Shown: piece after piece, positions 15,587 through 23,132 of the stretch | Numbering within the stretch: the stretch's first letter is position 1 | How the letters are laid out: each line of letters opens with the position of its first letter | NCBI RefSeq assembly: GCF_030285665.1 | Contig: NZ_CP127295.1 | Location: 1,984,001 to 2,048,000 of the forward strand | DNA from: Amycolatopsis mongoliensis | Lineage (GTDB): Bacteria > Actinomycetota > Actinomycetes > Mycobacteriales > Pseudonocardiaceae | Reading direction: 5' to 3' | DNA: 64,000 nt | Made by a program: the position numbers and the translations under genes | The notes under the pieces: generated by a model | Told to the model about the DNA's origin: nothing | Databases searched by the model: none | The model's input: only the letters and a program-made list of their open reading frames with translations

Positions 15587-16135
15587 ATGATGCCTGGCAT
15601 GCCGGGTTCACTGCTGATCCTCACCGGGCCGCCCGGTGCCGGGAAGTCCACGGTTGCCGGTCTGGTCGCCGAAGACGCGCCGAAGCCGACCGTGCACCTG
15701 CACACCGACAGCTTCTACGTCTGGATCCGGACCGGGTTCGTCGCGCCGTACCTGCCCGAGGCCGCGCGGCAGAACGACGTCGTGCTCGGGGTGATCGCCG
15801 AGGCCGCCTGCGGGTACGCCCGGGGTGGCTACGACGTCGTCCTCGACGGCGTCATCGGCCCCTGGGCGCTGGAGCCCTTCCGCGACGCCGCCAAGCGGGA
15901 CGCTCTGGATCTCTTCTACGTCGTCCTGCGGCCGAGTCTCGAGGTGACCCTCGCCCGCGGGACCGCTCGCGAAGGCCGGGAACTCACCGAGGTCGAGCCC
16001 ATCACGGGGATGCACCGCGCGTTCGCCGGCCTCGGCGAGCTCGAGAAGCACGTCATCGACACAACGGACCAGACCATCGGTGAAACCGCGGACGCAGTAC
16101 GGCGCCGAGCACGCTCGGCGCCGTACTTGCTCTGA
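15587..16135 (+). CDS. P-loop kinase-like ATPase (AAA_33 / chloramphenicol-phosphotransferase-like)
   Basis: A 182-residue protein with Walker A LLILTGPPGAGKSTVAGLVAED at the N-terminus, HLHTDSFYVWI (acceptor-binding Asp), YDVVLDGVIGPW (Walker-B-like) and a LID-type region TLARGTAREGRELTE. This arrangement fits small-molecule kinases of the zeta-toxin/chloramphenicol phosphotransferase superfamily; the substrate is unknown. Three close ATGs (15587, 15590, 15599) are possible and no clear ribosome site decides between them. A 14-bp perfect hairpin lies inside the last codons, so the natural C-terminus (RRRARSAPYLL) is encoded by a terminator-like stem. Confidence 0.75.
   Translation: MMPGMPGSLLILTGPPGAGKSTVAGLVAEDAPKPTVHLHTDSFYVWIRTGFVAPYLPEAARQNDVVLGVIAEAACGYARGGYDVVLDGVIGPWALEPFRDAAKRDALDLFYVVLRPSLEVTLARGTAREGRELTEVEPITGMHRAFAGLGELEKHVIDTTDQTIGETADAVRRRARSAPYLL
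16097..16126. terminator. Perfect 14-bp hairpin overlapping the end of the kinase gene
   Basis: GTACGGCGCCGAGC (16097-16110) and GCTCGGCGCCGTAC (16113-16126) form a perfect stem, and the stop codon follows within 10 nt. It sits between convergent genes and probably terminates both, although it is part of the coding sequence on the forward strand. Confidence 0.65.
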
Positions 16136-16151
16136 TGTGGACAGACCGTCG

Positions 16152-16997
16152 TCAGCAGGTCACGAACAGCCCGGTGTAGGCCGTGCACTTCTTCGACGCC
16201 GTGTCGTTGGCCGCGACCGGGTCGGCCGGGGCGCTGGCCGCGCGCTGAGCCGTCGCCGTGAACGCGCCCCAGGCGAAGACGCCGCCCTCCGACGTGAACT
16301 TCGCCGTGGCCGAAGCGCCCGGCGCCAGGGTGCCGATCGCGCAGTTCGCGGTCGCGCCCGAGCGGGTGCACCCGGTCGCCGACGTGACCGTGCGGCCCGA
16401 GCCGGCGTTGGCCGTCACGCGAACGCCGGTCGCGGTGGCCGGGCCGCTGTTCGACACCGTGATCACGTAGTCGACGCGGGCGACCAGGCCGACCCGCGGG
16501 GTGGCGGTCAGCGCGACCTTGACGTCGGCCTTCGCGGCCGGGGTGATCGTGATGGCGGGGCCGTCTTCGACGCTGAACGCGTAGTTGTCGCCGGCGAACT
16601 GGTGCTGCAGCGTGAACTCGCCGCCGGTGACGTCTTCCTTCACGCGGAAGGTGAACGTCACGGTGCGGCTCTCGCCGGCCCCGAGGTCGCCGACGCCGCC
16701 GCGGTAGCTGCTGAGGTACTGGTCGCAGCCGATCGTGCCGGCGCAGGAGACCAGGTCCACCAGCTCGGTGATCGGCTTTTCCTTGGTGTAGACCGCCGCC
16801 TTCGCACCGGTGACGGTGAAGTCCGTCGGGTTGTACAGCTGCTCGGTGACCGTGAACGTGCCGCCGGCGGAGACCGACGTGTCGCTGACGTCGATCGTGC
16901 TGGGAGCCGGCGCGGCGGACGCGACGGCGGGGGCCGCGAAGAGAGCCGCTGCGGTCAGCGCGGCCAGCACGGCGGTTCTTCGACCGGTTCGCTCCAT
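16152..16997 (-). CDS. Secreted DUF11-type beta-sandwich protein
   Basis: A 281-residue exported protein. A signal peptide (RTAVLAALTAAALFAAPAVASAAPAP) is followed by two Ig-like beta-sandwich units. The second (VDYVITVSNSGPATATGVRVTANAG) carries the DUF11 signature NSGPATATGV. The Cys pair in SCAGTIGC and later cysteines may form disulphides. There is no sortase signal or lipobox, so it is probably released or loosely bound to the wall. It may be an adhesion or structural protein; no enzyme motif is visible. AGGAG lies about 9 nt before the ATG at 16997. Confidence 0.78.
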   Translation of the reverse strand: MERTGRRTAVLAALTAAALFAAPAVASAAPAPSTIDVSDTSVSAGGTFTVTEQLYNPTDFTVTGAKAAVYTKEKPITELVDLVSCAGTIGCDQYLSSYRGGVGDLGAGESRTVTFTFRVKEDVTGGEFTLQHQFAGDNYAFSVEDGPAITITPAAKADVKVALTATPRVGLVARVDYVITVSNSGPATATGVRVTANAGSGRTVTSATGCTRSGATANCAIGTLAPGASATAKFTSEGGVFAWGAFTATAQRAASAPADPVAANDTASKKCTAYTGLFVTC

Positions 16998-17208
16998 GGT
17001 CTTGATCTCCTGATTCCGGACGAGGGGTGCCGCTCCGACCCGGTGGGGACGGGTGATCGCAGCAGCTGACGAAGATCAGATCGCCGCACCCCGATATTCG
17101 TTACCCGGTTCTCGAAACCGTGTCTGAACTGGGGTTTCCCGCTGTTGCCGGGTCACCGTCCGCACCGGCGGCCCGAAAATTGTCGGACCCCCGTGGCACG
17201 CTCCGCAC

Positions 17209-17751
17209 ATGACCGAACACACGACTCCGGTGGTCTCGCCGGCCCGCCTGACCGGCGACCGGATCGACCCGTCGCCGGTCGCGGACGAGCGCCAGGCGCT
17301 GACCGAGACCCTCGACTACTACAGACGCACCTTCGAGCTGAAATGCGCGGGCCTGGACCCGGCCCGGCTGTCCGAACGATCGGTACCACCGTCGACACTG
17401 ACGCTGCACGGGCTGCTGCGGCACCTCACCGGCGTCGAACGCTGGTGGTTCCGGATCCAGTTCGCGGGCGAGGACGTCCCCAACCTGTACTACTCCGACG
17501 ACGACCCGGAGCAGGACTTCGCATCGCTGGACGGTGACGTCGGCGAGGCTTTTTCCTTGTGGCACGAGGAATGCGAGCTCGCCAGGCAGATCGTCGCGGC
17601 GAGTTCGCTGGACGACACCGGGACGCGCGTCAGCACCGGCGAACCGATCAAGCTGCGCTGGGTGATGCTGCGCATGATCGGCGAGTACGCGCGCCACATC
17701 GGCCAGGCCGACCTGGTCCGCGAGCGGATCGACGGCGCCACCGGCGAATGA
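17209..17751 (+). CDS. DinB-like protein (DUF664, putative mycothiol-dependent enzyme)
   Basis: A 180-residue four-helix-bundle protein of the DinB/DUF664 superfamily. Metal-binding histidines are visible in STLTLHGLLRHLTGVERWW and RMIGEYARHIGQADLVRERIDG; the last motif is typical of DUF664. Some members conjugate or isomerise substrates with mycothiol, the main thiol of actinobacteria, but the substrate here is unknown. The start is the only ATG that keeps the N-terminal region; no strong ribosome site precedes it. It converges with the TMEM175 gene. Confidence 0.8.
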   Translation: MTEHTTPVVSPARLTGDRIDPSPVADERQALTETLDYYRRTFELKCAGLDPARLSERSVPPSTLTLHGLLRHLTGVERWWFRIQFAGEDVPNLYYSDDDPEQDFASLDGDVGEAFSLWHEECELARQIVAASSLDDTGTRVSTGEPIKLRWVMLRMIGEYARHIGQADLVRERIDGATGE

Positions 17752-17755
17752 TGGC

Positions 17756-18396
17756 TCAGGCTCGCGCCGCCGGGCGGCGAAGCCGGAAAAGGAGGTTGCC
17801 CGCGAGCGGAATGACGATCCAGCACGCGTAGGCCCACTGCGTGACGAAGGCGACCGGGATCGACACGGCGAAGGCGGCGATCATCGTGCCGAGGCCGCGG
17901 TAGACCTCGCCGAAGAGCTCCGGCGGGATGTCCGCGCAGTGGAGACGGTGTCGCTGGATCTGCCTGGTCATCATGAGGAACAGCGCCAGCGCGATGACCT
18001 GGACGAGTGCGTACAGGACGAAGCGGAACTCGAACCCGCCGTCCTCGGCGAGCACCTTCGTGGCGAAGGGCATGAGCACCATCATCAGCAGCCAGCCGAA
18101 GGTGAGCCGCAAGAGTCCGCCGCGCACGGTGGTGACGAAGTGGAACAGGCGGTGGTGGGCTCGCCAGCGCCCGCCGATCACGGCGAAGCTGATCAGGAAG
18201 GAGATGTATTCGGAGCGATGATGCCCGAGTGATCGCAGCAGTTCGGCGCTGGTGGCGCCCTCCGGCAGCGGCAGCTCGAGCGCGAGCAGGGTGATCGCGA
18301 TGGCGACGACGGCGTCCGAGAAGAAGGTGAGGCGCTCGGCGGCCAGGCCCCGGCTTCGGAGCTTGCAGTGTCCTCATCGGACGAGGCGCTACTCAT
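17756..18396 (-). pseudogene. TMEM175-type potassium channel, disrupted by a single-base frameshift
   Basis: Two reverse-strand frames together encode a TMEM175 (DUF1211) channel subunit. An ATG at 18396 starts MSSASSDEDTASSEAG. The channel signature RLTFFSDAVVAIAITLLALE (RxxxFSD in helix 1) continues in another frame, as do LISFAVIGGRWRAHHRLFHF and the remaining helices to 17756. That second frame has a TGA just upstream and no usual start before residue ~80. Adding one G to the four-G run on the reverse strand (18348-18351) joins both frames perfectly. This is either a real inactivation or a homopolymer sequencing error. An intact protein would conduct K+ across the cytoplasmic membrane. 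Confidence 0.72.
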
Positions 18397-18464
18397 GGCA
18401 GGTGAGCCTGCCAGACCCGGCTGTGGGACGGCAGCCGAGGTCGGGCGCGTGCGATGCTGACGCC

Positions 18465-20015
18465 ATGACCGTCGACCCCGATTCGGGACTCCTGTCCCCG
18501 GTCCGGGCCGGTACGCCGGCCGAAGCGTCGACCGGCGACGAGGCCTGGTTGCGCGCCATGCTCGACGCCGAGGCGGCGCTCGCGAGAGCGCAGGCGCGGC
18601 TGGGGACGGTGCCGGCCGGGGCCGCGGACGCGATCACGGAGGCCGCGAGCAGCGCGCGGATCGACGTCGTCGAACTGGCGCGCGGGTCGCGGGCGACGGC
18701 GAACCCGGTCGTCGGGCTGGTCAAGGCGCTGACGTCGGCTGTCGGCGCGATCGCGCCCGACGCCGCCGAATACGTGCACCGCGGCTCGACCAGCCAGGAC
18801 ATCTTCGACACGGCGATGATGCTGGTCGCGGACCGGACGCTGCGGCCGCTCGCCGCCGACCTCGACGCGACGGCCGAGGCGCTGGCCGAGCTGGCGCGCG
18901 AGCACCGGGACACGACGATGCCCGGCCGGACGCTGACGGCGCACGCGGTGCCGACGACGTTCGGGCTCAAGGCCGCGGGCTGGCGGCAGCTGGTGCTGGA
19001 CGCGGCTGTCCGGATCCGGCGCGTGCTGGACGGCGGGCTGCCGGTCTCGCTGGGCGGCGCGGCCGGGACGCTGGCGGCGTACATCGAGTACGCGCGCCTG
19101 GCCGACGCCGCGAAGCCCGAGCAGGTAGGGCACTCCGCGCAGGCCGGCGCCGGCGAGCGGGAGGGCGGGGGCGGGGGCGGGGGCGGGGGCGGGGGCGGGG
19201 GTCAGGATCTCGCCGACGCTGCCGCCGTGGCCGGACACCCCGCCGGTGACCGCGGTGCCCCCGGCGACTACGCGGAACGCCTGACCGCCGCGTTCGCCGA
19301 GGAGACCGGGCTGGCCGCACCGGTGCTGCCGTGGCACTCGCTGCGGACGCCGGTCGTCGACCTCGCGAGCGCGCTCGCGTTCACCGCGGGGGCGCTGGGG
19401 AAGCTGGCCGTCGACGTCGCGACGCTCACCCGGACCGAGGTCGGCGAGGTCGTCGAGCCGGCCGCCGAGGGGCGGGGCGGCTCGACGGCGATGCCGCACA
19501 AGCGGAACCCGGTGCTCGCGACGCTGATCCGTTCGGCCGCGCTGCAGGTGCCGGTGCTGGCCGCCGGCGTCACGCAGTCGATGCTGACCGAGGACGAGCG
19601 CTCGGCCGGGGTCTGGCACGCCGAGTGGCAGCTGGTCCGCGAATGCCTCCGGCTGACCGGGGGCGCCGCGCACACCGCCGTCGAGCTGGCGCGCGGGCTC
19701 AGCGCGCAGCCCGGGCGGATGCGGGCGAACGTGGCGTCGACGCACGGGCTGATCGTCTCCGAGCGGCTCTCCGCCGTGCTCGCGCCGCTGCTCGGCAAGG
19801 CGAAGGCCAAGGAGCTGCTCGGCGAGGCGTCCCAGCGGGCGGTGCGCGAAGACCGGCCGCTGCGCGACGTGCTCGACGAGCTGCCCGCGATCACCGACGT
19901 CCTCACCCCGGCGGCGCTGGACGCCCTCCTCGACCCGGCCGCGTACACCGGCGCGGCGGCGTCGCTGGTCGACCGTGCCCTCGGCGAGCCGCGGCCGGAC
20001 GGCGCTCCGGAGTAG
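18465..20015 (+). CDS. pcaB: 3-carboxy-cis,cis-muconate cycloisomerase-like lyase with a poly-Gly insertion
   Basis: A 516-residue member of the fumarase/aspartase superfamily. HRGSTSQDIFDTAMML, LTAHAVPTTFGLKAAGW, SLGGAAGTLAAY and the signature GGSTAMPHKRNPV are visible and best match PcaB, which closes carboxymuconate in protocatechuate breakdown; no other pca gene is nearby, so the substrate is uncertain. Between LADAA and DYAERLTAAF an extra ~51 residues (about 217-267) interrupt the usual sequence. They include 13 glycines from a GGGGGC repeat. Family members join these parts directly, and 516 residues is longer than the usual ~450. The ATG at 18465 lacks a clear ribosome site. Confidence 0.78.
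   Translation: MTVDPDSGLLSPVRAGTPAEASTGDEAWLRAMLDAEAALARAQARLGTVPAGAADAITEAASSARIDVVELARGSRATANPVVGLVKALTSAVGAIAPDAAEYVHRGSTSQDIFDTAMMLVADRTLRPLAADLDATAEALAELAREHRDTTMPGRTLTAHAVPTTFGLKAAGWRQLVLDAAVRIRRVLDGGLPVSLGGAAGTLAAYIEYARLADAAKPEQVGHSAQAGAGEREGGGGGGGGGGGGGQDLADAAAVAGHPAGDRGAPGDYAERLTAAFAEETGLAAPVLPWHSLRTPVVDLASALAFTAGALGKLAVDVATLTRTEVGEVVEPAAEGRGGSTAMPHKRNPVLATLIRSAALQVPVLAAGVTQSMLTEDERSAGVWHAEWQLVRECLRLTGGAAHTAVELARGLSAQPGRMRANVASTHGLIVSERLSAVLAPLLGKAKAKELLGEASQRAVREDRPLRDVLDELPAITDVLTPAALDALLDPAAYTGAAASLVDRALGEPRPDGAPE
19163..19201 (+). repeat. (GGGGGC)n tandem repeat inside the lyase gene
   Basis: About six head-to-tail GGGGGC units lie in frame within the lyase, encoding a glycine run. 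The G runs could form a G-quadruplex on the forward strand. The period of six keeps the frame when units are gained or lost. Confidence 0.85.
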
Positions 20016-20395
20016 CGGCCAGGACAGCTCCCAGCCGGCGGCGGCTCCAACCCGCGGCGTACCCCAGGTCGCCGGCAGGCCCTGCCCTCGACGGCGGGCC
20101 TGCGGCGACGCAGGCCCCCGGCAAGCTGGCGCCGAAGCAGCCACCCGGCCACCGCGGCGCGCCAGGTCGCCGGCAGCTCCAGCCCGCGGCGGCAGTCCTA
20201 CCTCCCCGCCCTGCGGCGGCGCAGGCCCACCGGCGACCTGGTACCAAGCCAGCCGCCCGGCCGCCGCACCTTTCTGACCAGGGGTGGGCCTCGGCCGAAA
20301 ATACTTTGAACCGCCCCCGGCGGGGGTCCGTGTAGTGGGTATCAGGCAGCCGCACCGAGCGGCGGGAAACCCCAACGGACACAAGGAGAACTTCC
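20016..20395. repeat. Intergenic region with a degenerate tandem duplication
   Basis: About 380 bases without a gene. Two roughly 100-bp imperfect copies lie in tandem: CCAGGTCGCCGGCAG recurs at 20064 and 20162, and a CCTGCGGCGNCGCAGGCCC block recurs near 20099 and 20210, each followed by a related CAGCC(A/G)CCCGGCC stretch. It separates the lyase from the lipoprotein gene and includes that gene's promoter. The duplicated units contain small hairpins. Confidence 0.55.
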
Positions 20396-21385
20396 ATGCT
20401 TCGCACGCGCATCGCCGTCTCCGTCGCCGCTGCGGCAGCCGGGCTGGCAGTGCTCACCGCTTGCTCGGGTGCCGAAACTGCTCAGCCGGTCATCGCCCCT
20501 GCGGCGGCGGGCGGCACCGGTGGCGGCCAGATCGCCAACGGGCAGGTCGGCAACGCAGCCCCCGCGTCGAACGAATCGAAACTGGTCGTCGCGGACGTCG
20601 CCAACGTCGGGCAGGTGCTCACCGATCAGAACGGCATGACCCTCTACCGCTTCGACAAGGACACGGCCAAGCCGCCGAAGTCCAACTGCGACGGTGACTG
20701 CGCCAAGGCCTGGCCGCCGATGCTGGCCACCGGGGACGTGCAGGTGCAGGGGGTCGACAAGAACCTCGTCGGGAAGGTGACGCGCTCCGACGGCACCGAA
20801 CAGATCACCGTCGGCGGGTGGGCGCTCTACCGCTACGCCAAGGACACCAAGGCCGGCGAGGCGACCGGCCAGGGCGTCGGTGGCGCCTGGTACGCCGCCA
20901 ACGCCAAGGGTGGCAAGGCCGGGCAGGCCGCGAGCGAAGCCGGCGTCGTCAAGCTGAGCGCCAGCAACATCGACGGCCTCGGTGAGGCGATCGTCGACCA
21001 GAACGGCATGACCCTCTACCTGTTCCAGAAGGACACCAAGAAGGCCAAGACGTCCGCCTGCAACGGCGACTGCGCCAAGACCTGGCCGCCGGTCCTCTCC
21101 AACGGCAAGGTCGAGCTGCAGGGCATCGAGTCGAAGCTCCTCGGCAGCATCAAGCGCTCCGACGGCACCGAGCAGGTCACCATCGGCGGCTGGCCGGTCT
21201 ACACCTTCTCGAAGGACCTGAAGCCGGGCGACGCGAACGGCATGGGCGTCAACGGCACCTGGTTCGTCATCGAGCCCAACGGCTGCAAGGTCGGCACCAC
21301 CCCCAGCTCCACCGCCAACCAGGCTCCGGCTGACAGTGGCGCTGGGAGCAGCAGCAACTCCGGCTCGGGTGGCACCACCTACTGA
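20396..21385 (+). CDS. Secreted-repeat lipoprotein (COG4315 family, two repeats)
   Basis: A 329-residue lipoprotein. The signal peptide ends with lipobox LTAC (Cys near 23). Two copies of the secreted repeat of unknown function follow: each has DQNGMTLYxF, CxGDCAKxWPP and a GTEQxTxGGWxxYxxxKD segment, at about residues 75-165 and 200-290. Related proteins are common in actinobacteria and proteobacteria and may bind metals or electron carriers, but no activity is established. The C-terminus is Ser/Gly-rich. AGGAG sits about 8 nt before the ATG. It is probably anchored on the outer face of the cytoplasmic membrane. Confidence 0.85.
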   Translation: MLRTRIAVSVAAAAAGLAVLTACSGAETAQPVIAPAAAGGTGGGQIANGQVGNAAPASNESKLVVADVANVGQVLTDQNGMTLYRFDKDTAKPPKSNCDGDCAKAWPPMLATGDVQVQGVDKNLVGKVTRSDGTEQITVGGWALYRYAKDTKAGEATGQGVGGAWYAANAKGGKAGQAASEAGVVKLSASNIDGLGEAIVDQNGMTLYLFQKDTKKAKTSACNGDCAKTWPPVLSNGKVELQGIESKLLGSIKRSDGTEQVTIGGWPVYTFSKDLKPGDANGMGVNGTWFVIEPNGCKVGTTPSSTANQAPADSGAGSSSNSGSGGTTY

Positions 21386-21403
21386 GCCACCCAGCAGTAC
21401 TTC

Positions 21404-22039
21404 CTAGTGGGCGAGGCCCGGCGGACGCTCTTCGCGAGCGACCTCCGGGCCTCGCTCGTCGTGGTGGCGACGCAGGAACGAACGACGGCGCGGCTCTTCG
21501 GCCGGGAGGGCGTCCGTGCGGTCGGTGTCCGCGACGCGGTCGGTGCGCTGCTCGACGACGGTCGGTTCGTCGGCCACCTCGTCCTCGGGGATGTGGATGG
21601 TGCGGCGGGCCGGCAGCACGGCGATCAGCAGGCCGAGCGCGGCGACACCGAGGTGCAGCCAGGTGTCGGCGCGGCCCATGTCCATCGGGTTGCCGGCGTT
21701 GGCGAACGGGTTGGTCGAGATGAGGCCGTCGATCATCAGGCCCCACACGAAGAGGGCGCCGTAGAAGATGAAGAGCAGCCAGCCGAACGCCCGGGCGCGG
21801 CCCGAGCCGAAGGCCAGCAGCAGGCCGACGACGCCGGTCACGACGCGGACCAGGCTCATGAGCGGGTTACCGGAGAACCGCCACAACCCCGCGTCGTGGT
21901 GGCCGGCGAAGTTGCCCACGCCGGTCCTGGTGAATCCGATGATGCCGACGATGATGAACGCGATCCCGGCCAGTCCGGCCAGCACCTGCGCCGGCTGCAG
22001 GCCGCGTACCCGGATGCGTGCGCCTTTCGCGTGAGTCAT
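21404..22039 (-). CDS. DUF4383-type integral membrane protein
   Basis: A 211-residue membrane protein with four hydrophobic segments (VLAGLAGIAFIIVGIIGF, LVRVVTGVVGLLLAFG, FGWLLFIFYGALFVWGLMI, LHLGVAALGLLIAVLP), typical of DUF4383. The loop NAGNPMDMGRADTWLH before the last helix is a family signature. About 75 charged residues at the C-terminus lie in the cytoplasm and are rich in Arg, Glu and Asp. The ATG at 22039 is chosen because GGAG precedes it and the helices follow. It converges with the lipoprotein gene. Function unknown. Confidence 0.8.
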   Translation of the reverse strand: MTHAKGARIRVRGLQPAQVLAGLAGIAFIIVGIIGFTRTGVGNFAGHHDAGLWRFSGNPLMSLVRVVTGVVGLLLAFGSGRARAFGWLLFIFYGALFVWGLMIDGLISTNPFANAGNPMDMGRADTWLHLGVAALGLLIAVLPARRTIHIPEDEVADEPTVVEQRTDRVADTDRTDALPAEEPRRRSFLRRHHDERGPEVAREERPPGLAH

Positions 22040-22229
22040 GACTCCAGTCCTTCCCAGCGTGTGGTGACGACAGTCACCGCACACAGGTACCCCGCGAACA
22101 CGGTGCGCGAAACGACAGTGCTTGCCCGCAGGACCCCGGAGCGTTCCCGGATCCGGGCCGATCCGAGAGCTATCCCACAAACTCACCCGATCCGGGGAAC
22201 GCCAGGCCGCGCTCCCGGCAATCCGGATC

Positions 22230-23123
22230 ATGCGCAAGCTGAGCGGCATCTTCCTGGTGGGACTGTGTGTGGGGGCGATCGGCGCGGTGGCCGTGACGAT
22301 CGGTCACGGTGCGGCTCAGGCGCCGCGGGCGATCGCCGCCACCGAAGCGCTGACAACGATGTCTGAAATGCCCGGCACACCGAGCCCGGCTCCCGAGCCG
22401 ACGCCGGCTCCGACGCCCACTCCGTCGCCCACGCCCAAGCCCGAGTCCAAGCCCGAGTCCAAGGTGGACGCCGCCGGGCTGGACCGGCTGGTGCCCGGAG
22501 GCACCGTCAGCGTCGTCGTGTTCGACCGCCAGCTCGGATCGACGACCGTCTCGGTGCACGCGGACCGCGGATACACCTCGGCGTCGCTCGTGAAGCTCTT
22601 GATCGCCTTGGCCGTGCTCGAGCGGGGCGGTCCCGTGGCGGACGTGCAGCGGATGCTGTCCCGCAGCGACGACGACCTCGCGAGCCGGTTCTGGACGGCT
22701 TACGGCGGCCCGTCGATCGTGACGCGCTGGGCCGCGAAGATCGGCCTCACCGGCACCCGGCCGCCCACCGATCCCGGGCGGTGGGGCGACACGCGGATCA
22801 CGGCGAAGGACGTGGTGCGGCTCTACCAGTACGTGCTGGCACACGGGCCCGCCGCGATCCTGGCCGCGCTGCGGGCCGCGACCGAGCGGGGTTCGGACGG
22901 TTTCCGCCAGTACTTCGGCATCCCGGATGCGGCCGGCGACCGGCCGTGGGCGGTCAAACAGGGCTGGTCGTGCTGCGGGCCGACGCGGATGCTGCACACC
23001 TCGGGCCTGGTCGGTGCCGACGAGCGGTACATCGTGGCGGTGCTCAGCGAGCACCCGTCCTCGGTCGACTACGCGACCGCCTCGAAACGGGTGACGTCGG
23101 TGGTCTCGGCGCTGCTCGGCTGA
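22230..23123 (+). CDS. Membrane-anchored or secreted serine hydrolase of the class A beta-lactamase/PBP fold
   Basis: A 297-residue exported protein: N-terminal hydrophobic segment (KLSGIFLVGLCVGAIGAVAVTIG), a Pro/Thr-rich wall-spanning linker (PSPAPEPTPAPTPTPSPTPK) and a beta-lactamase-like domain. The nucleophile motif is SLVK (SxxK) in YTSASLVKLLIALAV. LSRSDDDLASRFW occupies the SDN position, and WAVKQGWSC is the KTG-like strand. The altered second and third motifs suggest a peptidoglycan-related or inactive relative rather than a true beta-lactamase. The ATG at 22230 is the last good start before the hydrophobic segment; no strong ribosome site is seen. Confidence 0.72.
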   Translation: MRKLSGIFLVGLCVGAIGAVAVTIGHGAAQAPRAIAATEALTTMSEMPGTPSPAPEPTPAPTPTPSPTPKPESKPESKVDAAGLDRLVPGGTVSVVVFDRQLGSTTVSVHADRGYTSASLVKLLIALAVLERGGPVADVQRMLSRSDDDLASRFWTAYGGPSIVTRWAAKIGLTGTRPPTDPGRWGDTRITAKDVVRLYQYVLAHGPAAILAALRAATERGSDGFRQYFGIPDAAGDRPWAVKQGWSCCGPTRMLHTSGLVGADERYIVAVLSEHPSSVDYATASKRVTSVVSALLG

Positions 23124-23132
23124 CGGCCGTGG

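Noticed and set aside
18393..20384. Reverse reading frame with a (Pro-Ala)n stretch opposite the lyase
   Set aside because: The Pro-Ala run is only the complement of the GGGGGC repeat, and the forward frame has the full lyase signature.
22230..23123. True class A beta-lactamase giving resistance
   Set aside because: Only SxxK is intact; the SDN and KTG positions read SDDD and KQG, so resistance cannot be claimed.
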